Shown here piece after piece: positions 16,726-26,352 of a stretch of 64,000 nucleotides of DNA. The position numbers were made by a program, and so were the translations under genes. Each line of letters opens with the position of its first letter. The stretch's first letter is position 1. Source of the DNA: Acidobacteriota bacterium (GTDB lineage Bacteria; Acidobacteriota; Polarisedimenticolia; J045); NCBI GenBank assembly GCA_017994815.1, contig JAGOJY010000017.1:1-64000 (forward strand). The letters are read 5' to 3'. The notes beneath the pieces are model-generated. The model was not told where the DNA came from, did no database searches, and saw nothing but the letters and a program-made list of their open reading frames with translations.

Positions 16726-17418
16726 TTATTTCTGGTAATCGCGCAGCCATCCGACGGCGCGTTCGAGCGCCTGCCCCCGGTGCGAGACCGAGTCTTTTTC
16801 CTCGGGGGTCATCTCGGCGAAAGTCATCCCTGCCTCGGGATAGAAGAAGATCGGGTCGTACCCGAACCCCCCCGAGCCCTTCGGTTCGAACGCGATCAAC
16901 CCTTCCACGACACCGGAGAAGCTCGCGAGGATCTCCCCGTGGCGTGCCAGGGCGATGGCGACGACGCAGTGGAAGCGGGCCGTCCGGCGCTCCCAGGGAA
17001 CCGACTCCATGCGACGCAGGACCAGCCGCACGCGGTCCGCGTCGGTCGCGCTCGGACCCCCGAGGCGCGCCGACCGCACGCCCGGCTCGCCGTCGAGCGC
17101 GTCGATCTCCAGCCCGCTGTCGTCGGCCAGGACCAGGTCGTCGCGGTGCGAGCGGAACGACCTGAGGTGGGCGCTGTACTGCAGCGCCTTCTTGCGGGCG
17201 TTGCCCTCGAACGTCGGGGCGTCCTCGACCGCCGCCGGGAGCCGCCCGATGAAGTCCGGGCCGTACGGCTTGAGCCGCGTTCCGGCGAGGAGTTGCTCGA
17301 GTTCGCGCAGCTTCGCCGGGTTGCGGGTGGCGACGAACACGGCGATCGGGCGCGGCCGGCGCACGCCAGGCGGGCGGCCGGTGCGCCGCGGCGGCCCCGC
17401 CGGGCCGCGCGGCGCCAT
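16726..17418 (-). CDS. rdgB: XTP/dITP pyrophosphatase (RdgB/HAM1)
   Basis: This 230-residue enzyme hydrolyses non-canonical purine nucleoside triphosphates such as XTP and dITP. Family motifs are FVATRNPAKLRELEQLL, PTFEGNARKKALQYSA, LADDSGLEIDALDGEPGVRSAR (catalytic Asp region) and KGSGGFGYDPIFF, ending with SHRGQALERAVGWL. The ATG overlaps the rph stop as TGATG. That leaves a Pro/Arg-rich extension of about 25 residues before the usual start; a GTG at 17364 would give a more typical N-terminus. It is the last gene of the amidase-gerMN-murI-rph-rdgB block. Confidence 0.93.
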   Translation of the reverse strand: MAPRGPAGPPRRTGRPPGVRRPRPIAVFVATRNPAKLRELEQLLAGTRLKPYGPDFIGRLPAAVEDAPTFEGNARKKALQYSAHLRSFRSHRDDLVLADDSGLEIDALDGEPGVRSARLGGPSATDADRVRLVLRRMESVPWERRTARFHCVVAIALARHGEILASFSGVVEGLIAFEPKGSGGFGYDPIFFYPEAGMTFAEMTPEEKDSVSHRGQALERAVGWLRDYQK

Positions 17419-18167
17419 CAGGGTCGCGGGCGCAGGAGCGAGGACATCGCGGGACCGATCGCCTCCGCCTGCGCCTGCAGCAGCTGGTCGATGCCGAGGT
17501 CCGCCAGGTCCAGCAGCGTCCCGAGCCGCTGGCGCGAAAACGGCTGGTCCTCGGCCGTGCCCTGCACCTCGACGTAACGGCCCGAGGCCGTGCGGACCAC
17601 GTTGAAGTCCACCTCGGCGCCGGCGTCCTCCTGGTAGTCGAGATCGAGCAGCGCTTCGCCGGCGACGATGCCGGTGGACACCGCCGCGACGCGATCGAGG
17701 AGCGGGTAGCCGACGAGCTTGCCGTTGCGCCGCAAGTGTTCGAACGCGAGGGCGAGCGCGACGAAACCGCCGGTCACCGACGCGCAGCGCGTTCCGCCAT
17801 CGGCCTGGAGCACGTCGCAGTCGACCCAGACCGTCCGCTCGCCGAAGACCTTGCGGTCCACGATCGCGCGCAGCGAGCGCCCGATCAGGCGCTGGATCTC
17901 GTGCGTGCGTCCGGAGGTCCGGCCGCTGCCGCGCTCCCGGTTCGAGCGGTCGTGCGTCGCGCGGGGCAGCATCCCGTACTCGGCGGTCACCCACCCCGAC
18001 GCGGCGCCCTGCAGGAAGAACGGCACGCGGTCCTCGATCGACGCCGTGCAGAGGACCTCGGTGTCGCCGACCCGGATCAGGCAAGAGCCCTCGGCGTAGC
18101 GGTTCACCCCCGTGCGGATTTCCAGGGGTCGCATCGCCTCCGCCGCGCGCTCGGTGCGGACGCTCAT
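17418..18167 (-). CDS. rph: Ribonuclease PH
   Basis: The 249-residue protein is a phosphorolytic 3'-exoribonuclease that trims tRNA 3' ends. Visible motifs are [20 protein letters not shown], the Arg-rich [28 protein letters not shown] stretch typical of RNase [25 protein letters not shown] (phosphate and active site) and [17 protein letters not shown]. The length matches the family. The start overlaps the murI stop by 4 bases (ATGA). Confidence 0.96.
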   Translation of the reverse strand: MSVRTERAAEAMRPLEIRTGVNRYAEGSCLIRVGDTEVLCTASIEDRVPFFLQGAASGWVTAEYGMLPRATHDRSNRERGSGRTSGRTHEIQRLIGRSLRAIVDRKVFGERTVWVDCDVLQADGGTRCASVTGGFVALALAFEHLRRNGKLVGYPLLDRVAAVSTGIVAGEALLDLDYQEDAGAEVDFNVVRTASGRYVEVQGTAEDQPFSRQRLGTLLDLADLGIDQLLQAQAEAIGPAMSSLLRPRP

Positions 18168-19018
18168 GGGTTGCTCCGTTGCGGCACCGCCGCGGCGCCG
18201 CCCGGCGCCTGCGCGGTGCCCGGTCCGAGGCGGACGGTCTTGAGCGGCGGCAGCTCGCGCCCGAGGAACCGGTCCGCGATGACCGCGAACGACCCGCCGG
18301 CGTCGGTGACGCACAACCGCAGGGACTTGGCCGGCGCCTCGCCGGTCGCGGGTGCCGCGCCTGCCGCACCGCGCAGGCGCGCCGCCGCGCGGGCCACCGC
18401 GCCGGCCGAGTCGACGAGGGCCACGTCGGGCCCCATCACGTCGCGGATCACCCCGGCCAGCAGCGGGTAGTGCGTGCAGCCGAGGACGACGGTGTCCACC
18501 GCCGACTCGCGCAGCGGTGCGAGGTAGCGCCGGGCCACGAGCTGCGGCACCTCCCCCTCGGTCCAGCCCTCCTCCGCCAGCGGCACGAACAGCGGGCACG
18601 CGACCGAGATCACGCGGACCGACGGCTCCAGCGCCCGGATGCGCTGGCCGTAGGCGTCCGAGCGGATCGTCGCCGGCGTGCCGATCACGCCGATCCGCCG
18701 GCAAGTCGTGGCCGCGAGCGCCTCCTGCACGCCGGGCTCGACGACGCCGAGGGCCGGCCCGCCGAACGCGTCCTGCACGGCATCCAGCGCGAGCGAGGAC
18801 GCGGTGTTGCAGGCGACGACGAGCCCCTCGACGCTCTCGCGGGCGAAGAACTCCCCGGCCTCGCGGGCGTAGCGCCGGACCGTCTCGACCGAACGGATCC
18901 CGTACGGGACGCGCGCCGTGTCGCCGAGGTAGACCAGCGGCACATCCGGCAGCATCGCCTGCAGCGCGCGGACGACGGTCAGTCCCCCGACGCCGGAATC
19001 GAAGACACCCCAGCTCAT
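18164..19018 (-). CDS. murI: Glutamate racemase
   Basis: The 284-residue protein supplies D-glutamate for peptidoglycan. It has the N-terminal [14 protein letters not shown] substrate loop (Asp7-Ser8), [11 protein letters not shown], and the two catalytic Cys: VACNTAS at about residue 70 and LGCTHYPLL at about 186. The C-terminal 40 residues are Gly/Ala/Pro-rich and beyond the family core. Both ends overlap its operon neighbours by 4 bases. Confidence 0.95.
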   Translation of the reverse strand: MSWGVFDSGVGGLTVVRALQAMLPDVPLVYLGDTARVPYGIRSVETVRRYAREAGEFFARESVEGLVVACNTASSLALDAVQDAFGGPALGVVEPGVQEALAATTCRRIGVIGTPATIRSDAYGQRIRALEPSVRVISVACPLFVPLAEEGWTEGEVPQLVARRYLAPLRESAVDTVVLGCTHYPLLAGVIRDVMGPDVALVDSAGAVARAAARLRGAAGAAPATGEAPAKSLRLCVTDAGGSFAVIADRFLGRELPPLKTVRLGPGTAQAPGGAAAVPQRSNP

Positions 19019-19746
19019 GCCCCATTCTCCACGCCGCCGGACGGCGCGGCACCCGGGTCCGCGGTGCCGGGGCCGGGGACGACCGGCGGGGCGTCGGGCG
19101 CGGCGCGGCCATCCCGCTCGCCCTGCGGCGCGAGGGGCCACTCCCAGCCCGAGTAGGTGCGGGTCGCGTCCACGTGGCCGGCGAGGCTGGCGCGCGCCGC
19201 TCCGTCGACCAGGAACCCGACCCGGCGCACCTCGTCGATCCCGTCGGTCAGGGAGCGGCTCACGCTCGCGACCAGCGCCAGCTCCTGGTCCGACCCCCCG
19301 AGGCCCCGGAGGCTGGCCCCCTCGAGATCGACCCAGGCGGTCCCGGACGCGTCGACGTAGACCTCGCGGACCCGCAGGCCGGGAGGCTGCGGCACCGTCC
19401 GCCCCGCGACGGCCGGCGCTTCGAACACCTTGCGGACGACCTCGCGCGCCCGCTCCGAGGGCGAACCGACCCAGGCGATGTCCTGCGCCGACGACGCCAG
19501 CGCCAGGTCTTGGCCGGAGGCGCGCTGGTAGATCCGCACCGGGCGAAACTCGATCTCGGCCGCCGGCTGCGCCGCCGCGGGCGCGGCCGAGGGTGCGCCG
19601 GGTCGCCGCTCCTCGCCCGGCTCGCCGCCGAGCGGCGAGTCGACCCTTCCGCGCCGGTTCGCGAGACCGAAAACGAGCACGAGCAGCGCCAGCCCCAGAC
19701 CCACAGCCGCCGCGCCGCCCCAGGCGATGGCGGCCGCGCGTCTCAT
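19015..19746 (-). CDS. GerMN-domain membrane protein
   Basis: The 243-residue protein has an N-terminal membrane anchor ([26 protein letters not shown]), a low-complexity Pro/Ala linker, and a GerMN domain (about residues 65-210). Visible in that domain are [48 protein letters not shown] and [22 protein letters not shown]. GerMN domains accompany cell-wall hydrolases and regulators of sporulation or division. Here it lies between the amidase and murI genes with 4-base overlaps, so a periplasmic peptidoglycan-related role is likely. There is no evidence of sporulation. Confidence 0.85.
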   Translation of the reverse strand: MRRAAAIAWGGAAAVGLGLALLVLVFGLANRRGRVDSPLGGEPGEERRPGAPSAAPAAAQPAAEIEFRPVRIYQRASGQDLALASSAQDIAWVGSPSERAREVVRKVFEAPAVAGRTVPQPPGLRVREVYVDASGTAWVDLEGASLRGLGGSDQELALVASVSRSLTDGIDEVRRVGFLVDGAARASLAGHVDATRTYSGWEWPLAPQGERDGRAAPDAPPVVPGPGTADPGAAPSGGVENGA

Positions 19747-20480
19747 CGGGACGAGCCGGGGAAGTCCCGGACGGCGCCGAGCAGCGCCTCGACCAGCTTG
19801 CGGCGGTACTCGCCGTCCGCGAGCTTCGCTTCCTCCTCGGGGTTGGTCAGGAACCCGAGTTCTACCAGGACCGCCGGGCAGGTCGCGCCGACCAGCACCC
19901 GGAACGGCGCCTGCCGCACGCCGCGGTCGGTGATCCCGAGCGCGGAGTTGAGCCGGTCCTGGATGGCGCGGGCGAGGCGCGCGCTCTCGTGCAGGTACTC
20001 GACCTGCGCGAGGTCCCACAGGATCAGCGGCAGGTCGGCGCCGGCGGCGGCCGGGACCCCGGCACCCGCGGCGTCGTTTTCGAGCGCCGCCGTCGTCCGC
20101 GCGGCGTCGTCCGTCGCCTCCGGCGCGAGGAAGAACGTCTCGGCGCCGCGCGCGCCGTTGTGACGGGACGCGTTCACGTGCAGCGAGATGAACAGCTCAG
20201 CGCGGCGCTCGTTCGCGATCGACGCGCGCGTGTCGAGCGCGACGTCCTCGTCGCCGTCGCGCGTCAGGGTCACGTCGACGCCGTCGGCCGCCAGCGCGGC
20301 GGAGAGCCGGCGCGCGATGTCGAGGACGAGGTCCTTCTCCTTCAGCCCGCTCGGCCCGATCGCCCCGTCCTCGGCCCCGCCGTGCCCCGGGTCGATGACG
20401 ACGCGCTGCACCGCGGCCCCGACGGTTGCCGGCGCTGCGCACAGGACCACGGACAGGAGGAAGCCCGCTCGAAATCTCAC
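19743..20480 (-). CDS. N-acetylmuramoyl-L-alanine amidase (Amidase_3)
   Basis: This 245-residue secreted zinc amidase cleaves the bond between MurNAc and the stem peptide. The signal peptide is about residues 1-22. Zinc motifs are VVIDPGHGGAEDGA (His), the KEKDLVLDIA segment with its Glu, and FISLHVNAS (His); the C-terminal VLVELGFLTNPEEEAKL carries the catalytic Glu. No AMIN targeting domain is present, so it is the compact form. It starts the block shared with gerMN and murI. Confidence 0.93.
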   Translation of the reverse strand: MRFRAGFLLSVVLCAAPATVGAAVQRVVIDPGHGGAEDGAIGPSGLKEKDLVLDIARRLSAALAADGVDVTLTRDGDEDVALDTRASIANERRAELFISLHVNASRHNGARGAETFFLAPEATDDAARTTAALENDAAGAGVPAAAGADLPLILWDLAQVEYLHESARLARAIQDRLNSALGITDRGVRQAPFRVLVGATCPAVLVELGFLTNPEEEAKLADGEYRRKLVEALLGAVRDFPGSSR

Positions 20481-20508
20481 GGGGGAGATTCTAGTGCCCG
20501 CCCGGCGC

Positions 20509-20583
20509 GGGGACAGGCTCGGGTGCGGGACGGCGCTCAGGTGCCCGGGGGAGGCACCGGACGGGTTCCGACGGCCGGTCGGA

Positions 20584-20606
<23 letters not shown>
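20509..20606. repeat. 12-bp inverted repeat GGGGACAGGCTC/GAGCCTGTCCCC
   Basis: Perfect arms at 20509-20520 and 20595-20606 flank a 74-bp spacer. The right arm lies in the last codons of pckA and the left arm in the intergenic region before the amidase gene. The GGGGACAG core recurs at 29075-29097 and, slightly changed, at 58077-58098, all at gene ends. Confidence 0.6.
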
Positions 20607-22149
<1,543 letters not shown>

Positions 22150-22198
22150 CGAGCCTCCGTCGTCATAGCGGTCGCGAGCGCGCCCGGACCGGCGCCCG

Positions 22199-22226
22199 TT
22201 GCGGGCTCGGCGCGCTTTCCTATAAT
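22199..22226 (+). promoter_or_regulatory. Sigma70-type promoter of tRNA-Glu
   Basis: TTGCGG (22199-22204) and a perfect TATAAT (22221-22226) are separated by 16 bases, 20 bp before the tRNA 5' end. Confidence 0.75.
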
Positions 22227-22245
22227 TCCGCGGTTCGGCACAGGG

Positions 22246-22322
22246 GTCCCCATCGTCCAGCCAGGTCAGGACACCAGCCTTTCAAGCTGGTAACACGGGT
22301 TCAAATCCCGTTGGGGACGCCA
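22246..22322 (+). tRNA. tRNA-Glu (anticodon UUC)
   Basis: A complete cloverleaf is visible. The acceptor stem is GTCCCCA/TGGGGAC and the anticodon stem CCAGC/GCTGG encloses the loop CTTTCAA, with anticodon TTC. The T-arm is CGGGTTCAAATCCCG, and the discriminator G is followed by an encoded CCA. No attachment site or integrase is nearby. Confidence 0.96.
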
Positions 22323-22341
22323 CCTTCGACCTGTTGCCCGA

Positions 22342-22683
22342 TCAGCGCGGCTGCGGCAGCAGCGCGTCCACCTTCGCCGCACAGATGAAGTCGTTCTCCG
22401 ACAAGCCCTGGACGGAGTGCGTCGAGTAGCGGACGCGGCAGGTGTGGTAACCGACCTCCAGGTCGGGGTGGTGGTCTTCCACGTTGGCGATCCACGCCAC
22501 CGCGTTGACGAACGACATCGTCTGGTAGAAGTCCGGGAAGCGGAACTCGCGGCGGATCTCGCTGCCGTCCGGGTTCATCTCCCACCCCGCGACCTGCGCG
22601 AGCAGTTCGCGCGCGGCCGCCGGGGTCAGCCGCTGCGCGGCGCCGTCGCAGGCCGTGCAATGCCGGGCCTTGAGGTCCGTCAT
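22342..22683 (-). CDS. phhB: 4a-hydroxytetrahydrobiopterin dehydratase (PCD)
   Basis: The 113-residue protein recycles the pterin cofactor of aromatic amino acid hydroxylases. It begins MTDLKARHCTACDGAAQRL and carries the active-site motif NVEDHHPDLEV (twin His) and the WSTHSVQGLSENDF-like tail (here STHSVQGLSENDFICAAKVD). I chose the ATG at 22683, matching the family start, with GGAGAG 9 bases upstream; a GTG three codons earlier is less likely. Its natural partner phhA starts at 63858 in this window, far away. Confidence 0.93.
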   Translation of the reverse strand: MTDLKARHCTACDGAAQRLTPAAARELLAQVAGWEMNPDGSEIRREFRFPDFYQTMSFVNAVAWIANVEDHHPDLEVGYHTCRVRYSTHSVQGLSENDFICAAKVDALLPQPR

Positions 22684-22739
22684 CTCCGCCACCTCTCCGC
22701 TGATTTACAGATAACTCGGCTGTACGCCTGCCGGGCGCC

Positions 22740-22776
22740 GGCCCGCTACGTTTACCATCCCTCGCGGGCCTGTCAA
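22740..22776 (-). promoter_or_regulatory. Promoter of phhB with flanking inverted repeat
   Basis: On the minus strand a perfect TTGACA (22776-22771) is followed after 16 bases by TAAACG (22754-22749). A 7-bp inverted repeat GGCCCGC/GCGGGCC (22740-22746 and 22764-22770) brackets the -10 region and could be an operator; that is inference. Confidence 0.5.
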
Positions 22777-22847
22777 CCGACGCTCGGCGGACTCTTTGGC
22801 AACGACCGACCGCCGCTGTTAGTGTCTCGCCCCGGGAGCGGCGCGAC

Positions 22848-25184
22848 ATGAGCACGACGCACAAGCCGGCGGAGAGCCTGCGGCACATCGAGGAAGCGCT
22901 GGAGCTGTTCCCCGCGCTGGCGGAGAAGATCCATCGCACGCTGCTCCTCACGCTGCACAGCCGCGGCATCGTCAGCATCGACCAGATCCAGCTCCAGGCG
23001 CGGGAGCGGATCGGGCAGCCCGGCGCGACCGACGGGGCCGGCTCGGCCAACGAGAACGTGCAGTCGAGCCAGCGCTGGGACGAGCTGGAGAAGATCGAGA
23101 TCCAGGAGCTGACGCGCGAGTACGCCTCGGCCCACCTGTCGCCGGACGAAATCGACGACGTCGTGAACCTGACCCGCAAGCGCGAGGAGGCGCAGCGGCT
23201 GGAGGAGATCGCCAACCTCTCGACGGTTTCGTACCGGCTGCTCGCCGACACGGTCAAGCGCTTCTGTCGCCTGCCCGCGGGCCAGACCCAGATCCCGGAG
23301 TGGGAGTCGGTCGGCGTGCGCGTCGCGCTGACCCGGCACTTCATCTCGGACCAGCTCGAGTTCATCGCCATCGCCAAGAACTACCTGAAGATCCGCGACT
23401 TCAACGGGCTGGTCGACAACATCTTCGGCGACGACGCGGGGATGGGCCGCATCGGCGGCAAGGCCGCCGGCATGATCCTCGCCCACCGCATCCTCGAGCG
23501 CGCACGGCAGGAGGACCCGACCGCCCCCAGGGTGCCGGTGACCGTGCCGGAGTCGTACTTCCTGCGCTCGGACGTGATCGAGCAGTTCCTCGAGCACAAC
23601 GACCTCAAGGAATTGCAGAGCCAGAAGTACAAGCCGCTCGACGTGATCCGGCAGGAGTACCCGGTCATCCTCAAGCTGTTCAAGAACGCGCAGTTCCCGC
23701 CGGCGGTCGTCCCGCGACTGCGTTCGCTGCTCGAGCGCGTCGGGACGCACCCATTGATCGTGCGCTCGTCCAGCCTGCTGGAGGACCGCTTCGGCGCGAC
23801 CTTCGCCGGGAAGTACCGCAGCATCTTCGTGCCCAACCAGGGCCCGCTCGAAAAGCGCCTGAGCGAGCTGACCGGGGCGATCGCCGAGGTGTACGCCAGC
23901 ATCATGCACCCCGACCCGATCAGCTATCGCCGCCGGCACAACCTGATCGACTACGACGACGCGATGGCGGTGTTGATCCAGAAGGTCGTCGGCCAGCGCT
24001 ACGGGAAGTACTTCTTCCCGCTCTGGGCCGGGGTCGCGTTCTCGCGCAACGAGTTCCGCTGGTCGCCGCGCATCCAGCGCTCCGACGGGCTGGCGCGGAT
24101 CGTGCTGGGCATCGGCACGCGCGCGGTGGACCGCGTCGCCAGCGATTACCCGCGCATGATCGCGCTCGGGATGCCGACGCTGCGGCCGGTGGCGAGCAAG
24201 GAGGAAATCCGCCGCTACTCGCAGCGCTACGTGGACGTCATCAACCTGGAGACGAACTCGTTCGAGACGCTGCCGCTGCACGAGGTCCTGGGCGGCGAGC
24301 AGCTTCCGGGCGTGCACCACGCGGTCTCGGTGCTGGTGGACGGCGAGCTGCGCGGGCCGACCGGCACGCGGGTCGGGCTGCCCAGCGGCGAACGGGTCGT
24401 CACCTTCGACTACTTCGTCCGCGAAACGCCGTACCCCGAGTTCCTGCGCTGGATGGTCCAGCTCCTGGAAAAGACCTACGGCTGCCCGATGGACGTCGAA
24501 TTCGCGTTCGACGGCCAGTCGTTCTACCTGCTGCAGTGCCGGCCGCAGGCGTGGAATCGCGACGAGATCGCCGTCCGCGTGCCCGCGGGCGTGGCGGCCG
24601 ACAGCCGGGTGTTCAGCGCCACCCGCAACATCACCACCGGCTCGGTGCACGGCATCGAGTACGTGGTGCTGATCGACCCGCGCGACTACGCCCACCTCGG
24701 GCCGGATCGCCGGCAGGAGATCGCCGGCGCCGTGCGACTCCTGAACGACCGGCTGCGCGGCCGCGCGTTCATCCTGATGGGGCCGGGGCGCTGGGGCTCG
24801 AACGACTCGCGGCTCGGCATCCGCGCCGGGTACGCCGACATCAACAACGCCGCGATGCTGATCGAGATCGCGCGCGCCAAGGGCGACCACGTGCCGGAGG
24901 TCTCGTTCGGGACCCACTTCTTCCAGGACCTCGTCGAATCGAAGATCCGCTACCTCGCGCTGTACCCCGACACGACCAGCGACGAGTTCAACGAGCGCTT
25001 CCTGCACGGCTCGCCCAACGTCCTCCCGGAGCTGAGCCCGGAGCTCGGCGCTTTGGCCGGCGTCGTGCGCGTGGTCGACGTGCGCCGCGCTTCCGGCGGG
25101 ATGCTGCTCAACGTGGACATGGACGGCGACAACCAGCTGGCGCTGGGTTACCTCGCACCGCCCGGGAAGCCGGACGGCGACTGA
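22848..25184 (+). CDS. PEP-synthase-like ATP-grasp protein lacking the phosphohistidine domain
   Basis: The 778-residue protein has a helical N-terminal domain (about 1-190) and then the pyruvate phosphate dikinase/PEP synthase ATP-binding domain (about 195-580). Motifs include GMGRIGGKAAGMILAHRIL, LIVRSSSLLEDRFGATFAGKYRS and VEFAFDGQSFYLLQCRPQAW. The usual swivelling His domain (GGxxSHxAI) and PEP-binding domain are absent. Instead the last 190 residues form an unrecognised domain with LMGPGRWGSNDSRLGIRAGYADIN and FGTHFFQDLVES motifs. It may phosphorylate or bind another partner; it is not a canonical PEP synthase. The aminotransferase starts 3 bp after its stop. Confidence 0.75.
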   Translation: MSTTHKPAESLRHIEEALELFPALAEKIHRTLLLTLHSRGIVSIDQIQLQARERIGQPGATDGAGSANENVQSSQRWDELEKIEIQELTREYASAHLSPDEIDDVVNLTRKREEAQRLEEIANLSTVSYRLLADTVKRFCRLPAGQTQIPEWESVGVRVALTRHFISDQLEFIAIAKNYLKIRDFNGLVDNIFGDDAGMGRIGGKAAGMILAHRILERARQEDPTAPRVPVTVPESYFLRSDVIEQFLEHNDLKELQSQKYKPLDVIRQEYPVILKLFKNAQFPPAVVPRLRSLLERVGTHPLIVRSSSLLEDRFGATFAGKYRSIFVPNQGPLEKRLSELTGAIAEVYASIMHPDPISYRRRHNLIDYDDAMAVLIQKVVGQRYGKYFFPLWAGVAFSRNEFRWSPRIQRSDGLARIVLGIGTRAVDRVASDYPRMIALGMPTLRPVASKEEIRRYSQRYVDVINLETNSFETLPLHEVLGGEQLPGVHHAVSVLVDGELRGPTGTRVGLPSGERVVTFDYFVRETPYPEFLRWMVQLLEKTYGCPMDVEFAFDGQSFYLLQCRPQAWNRDEIAVRVPAGVAADSRVFSATRNITTGSVHGIEYVVLIDPRDYAHLGPDRRQEIAGAVRLLNDRLRGRAFILMGPGRWGSNDSRLGIRAGYADINNAAMLIEIARAKGDHVPEVSFGTHFFQDLVESKIRYLALYPDTTSDEFNERFLHGSPNVLPELSPELGALAGVVRVVDVRRASGGMLLNVDMDGDNQLALGYLAPPGKPDGD

Positions 25185-25187
25185 GCC

Positions 25188-26324
25188 GTGTTCCTCGCCG
25201 ACCAGGACCTGACACCCAACCGCATCGAAACGGCGCGGCGCCGCGCCGCCGCGGCCGGCGAGCTCGTGGACCTGACCAGCAGCAACCCGACGCAGCAGGG
25301 CCTGCTCTTCCCCGCCGAGATCCTGCGCGACGCCGCCGCGCCGTACTGGGACGCGCGGCGCTACGAGCCCGACCCGCGCGGGTTGCCGGCGGCGCGCGAC
25401 GCGATCGCGCGCTACTACGCCGGGCGCACCCCGGCCCTCCCGCTGTCGGCCGACGACGTGTTCATCACCGCCAGCACGAGCGAGGCCTACGGCGAGCTGT
25501 TCGCGCTGTTGACCCGGCCGGGCGACAACGTCCTCGCGCCCGACGTCACCTACCCGCTGTTCGACCACCTGGCCGAGATCCACGAGGTCGAGCTGCGCCC
25601 CTACGCGCTCGACGAAAGCGCGGGCTGGCAGCCCGATCCCGCGACGCTCCTGCGGGCCGCCGACGCGCGCACGCGCGCGGTGCTGCTGGTCTCGCCGCAC
25701 AACCCGACCGGCGCCGTCGTCGGCGCGCGCAGCGAGGCGCTGTCGCGACTCGGCCTGCCGCTGATCTGCGACGAGGTCTTCGCCGAGTTCCCGTTCCGGG
25801 TCGAGCACGTCCCGCCGCTCGGCGCGCTGCACCCGGAGCTGACGGTGTTCCACCTCAACGGCATCTCCAAGATGTTCGCGCTGCCGGACCTCAAGCTCGG
25901 CTGGATCGCGTTGACCGGGCCGGGCCGCGCGGCGATCGCGCCGCGGCTGGAGATCCTCAATGACACGCTGCTCGGCGCGAACTCGCTGGTGCAGTCGATG
26001 CTGCCGGCGCTGTTCGAGCGCGGGCGCCCGTTCCTCGAGCACATGCGCGACCGCGTGCGGCACTCGATCGGTTCGGCGCTGCGGCAACTCGGCGCGGACG
26101 GCCGCGTGAGCGCCGTCGCGCCCGACGGCGGGTACTACCTGTTCCCCGCCATCGCGGGCTGGGACGACGACGAGCAACTGGTCCTGCACCTCTTGCAGCA
26201 CGGCGTCTTCGTGCACCCGGGCTATTTTTACGGTTGCGAGCACGGCACGCGGATCATGCTCTCCTGCCTGACGCCGCCGGAGACGCTGTCCGCGGGGCTT
26301 TCGCGGCTCCTCGCCGCGCTCTGA
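25188..26324 (+). CDS. PLP-dependent aminotransferase, class I/II
   Basis: The 378-residue fold-type I aminotransferase has VSPHNPTGAVVG, the PLP-ring Asp in LPLICDEVFAEF, and the Schiff-base Lys228 in NGISKMFALPDLKLGWIAL. It starts with DLTSSNPTQQGLLFP, typical of alanine/aspartate-type enzymes of this subfamily. The substrate is uncertain. The start is a GTG at 25188, 3 bp after the preceding ATP-grasp gene, so the two are probably co-transcribed. Confidence 0.85.
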   Translation: MFLADQDLTPNRIETARRRAAAAGELVDLTSSNPTQQGLLFPAEILRDAAAPYWDARRYEPDPRGLPAARDAIARYYAGRTPALPLSADDVFITASTSEAYGELFALLTRPGDNVLAPDVTYPLFDHLAEIHEVELRPYALDESAGWQPDPATLLRAADARTRAVLLVSPHNPTGAVVGARSEALSRLGLPLICDEVFAEFPFRVEHVPPLGALHPELTVFHLNGISKMFALPDLKLGWIALTGPGRAAIAPRLEILNDTLLGANSLVQSMLPALFERGRPFLEHMRDRVRHSIGSALRQLGADGRVSAVAPDGGYYLFPAIAGWDDDEQLVLHLLQHGVFVHPGYFYGCEHGTRIMLSCLTPPETLSAGLSRLLAAL

Positions 26325-26352
26325 ACTCGTTTCGACGTACATTCCGGCCACG

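Noticed and set aside
22246..22322. tRNA-Glu as an integration site
   Set aside because: No integrase, direct repeat of the tRNA 3' end or foreign composition follows it.
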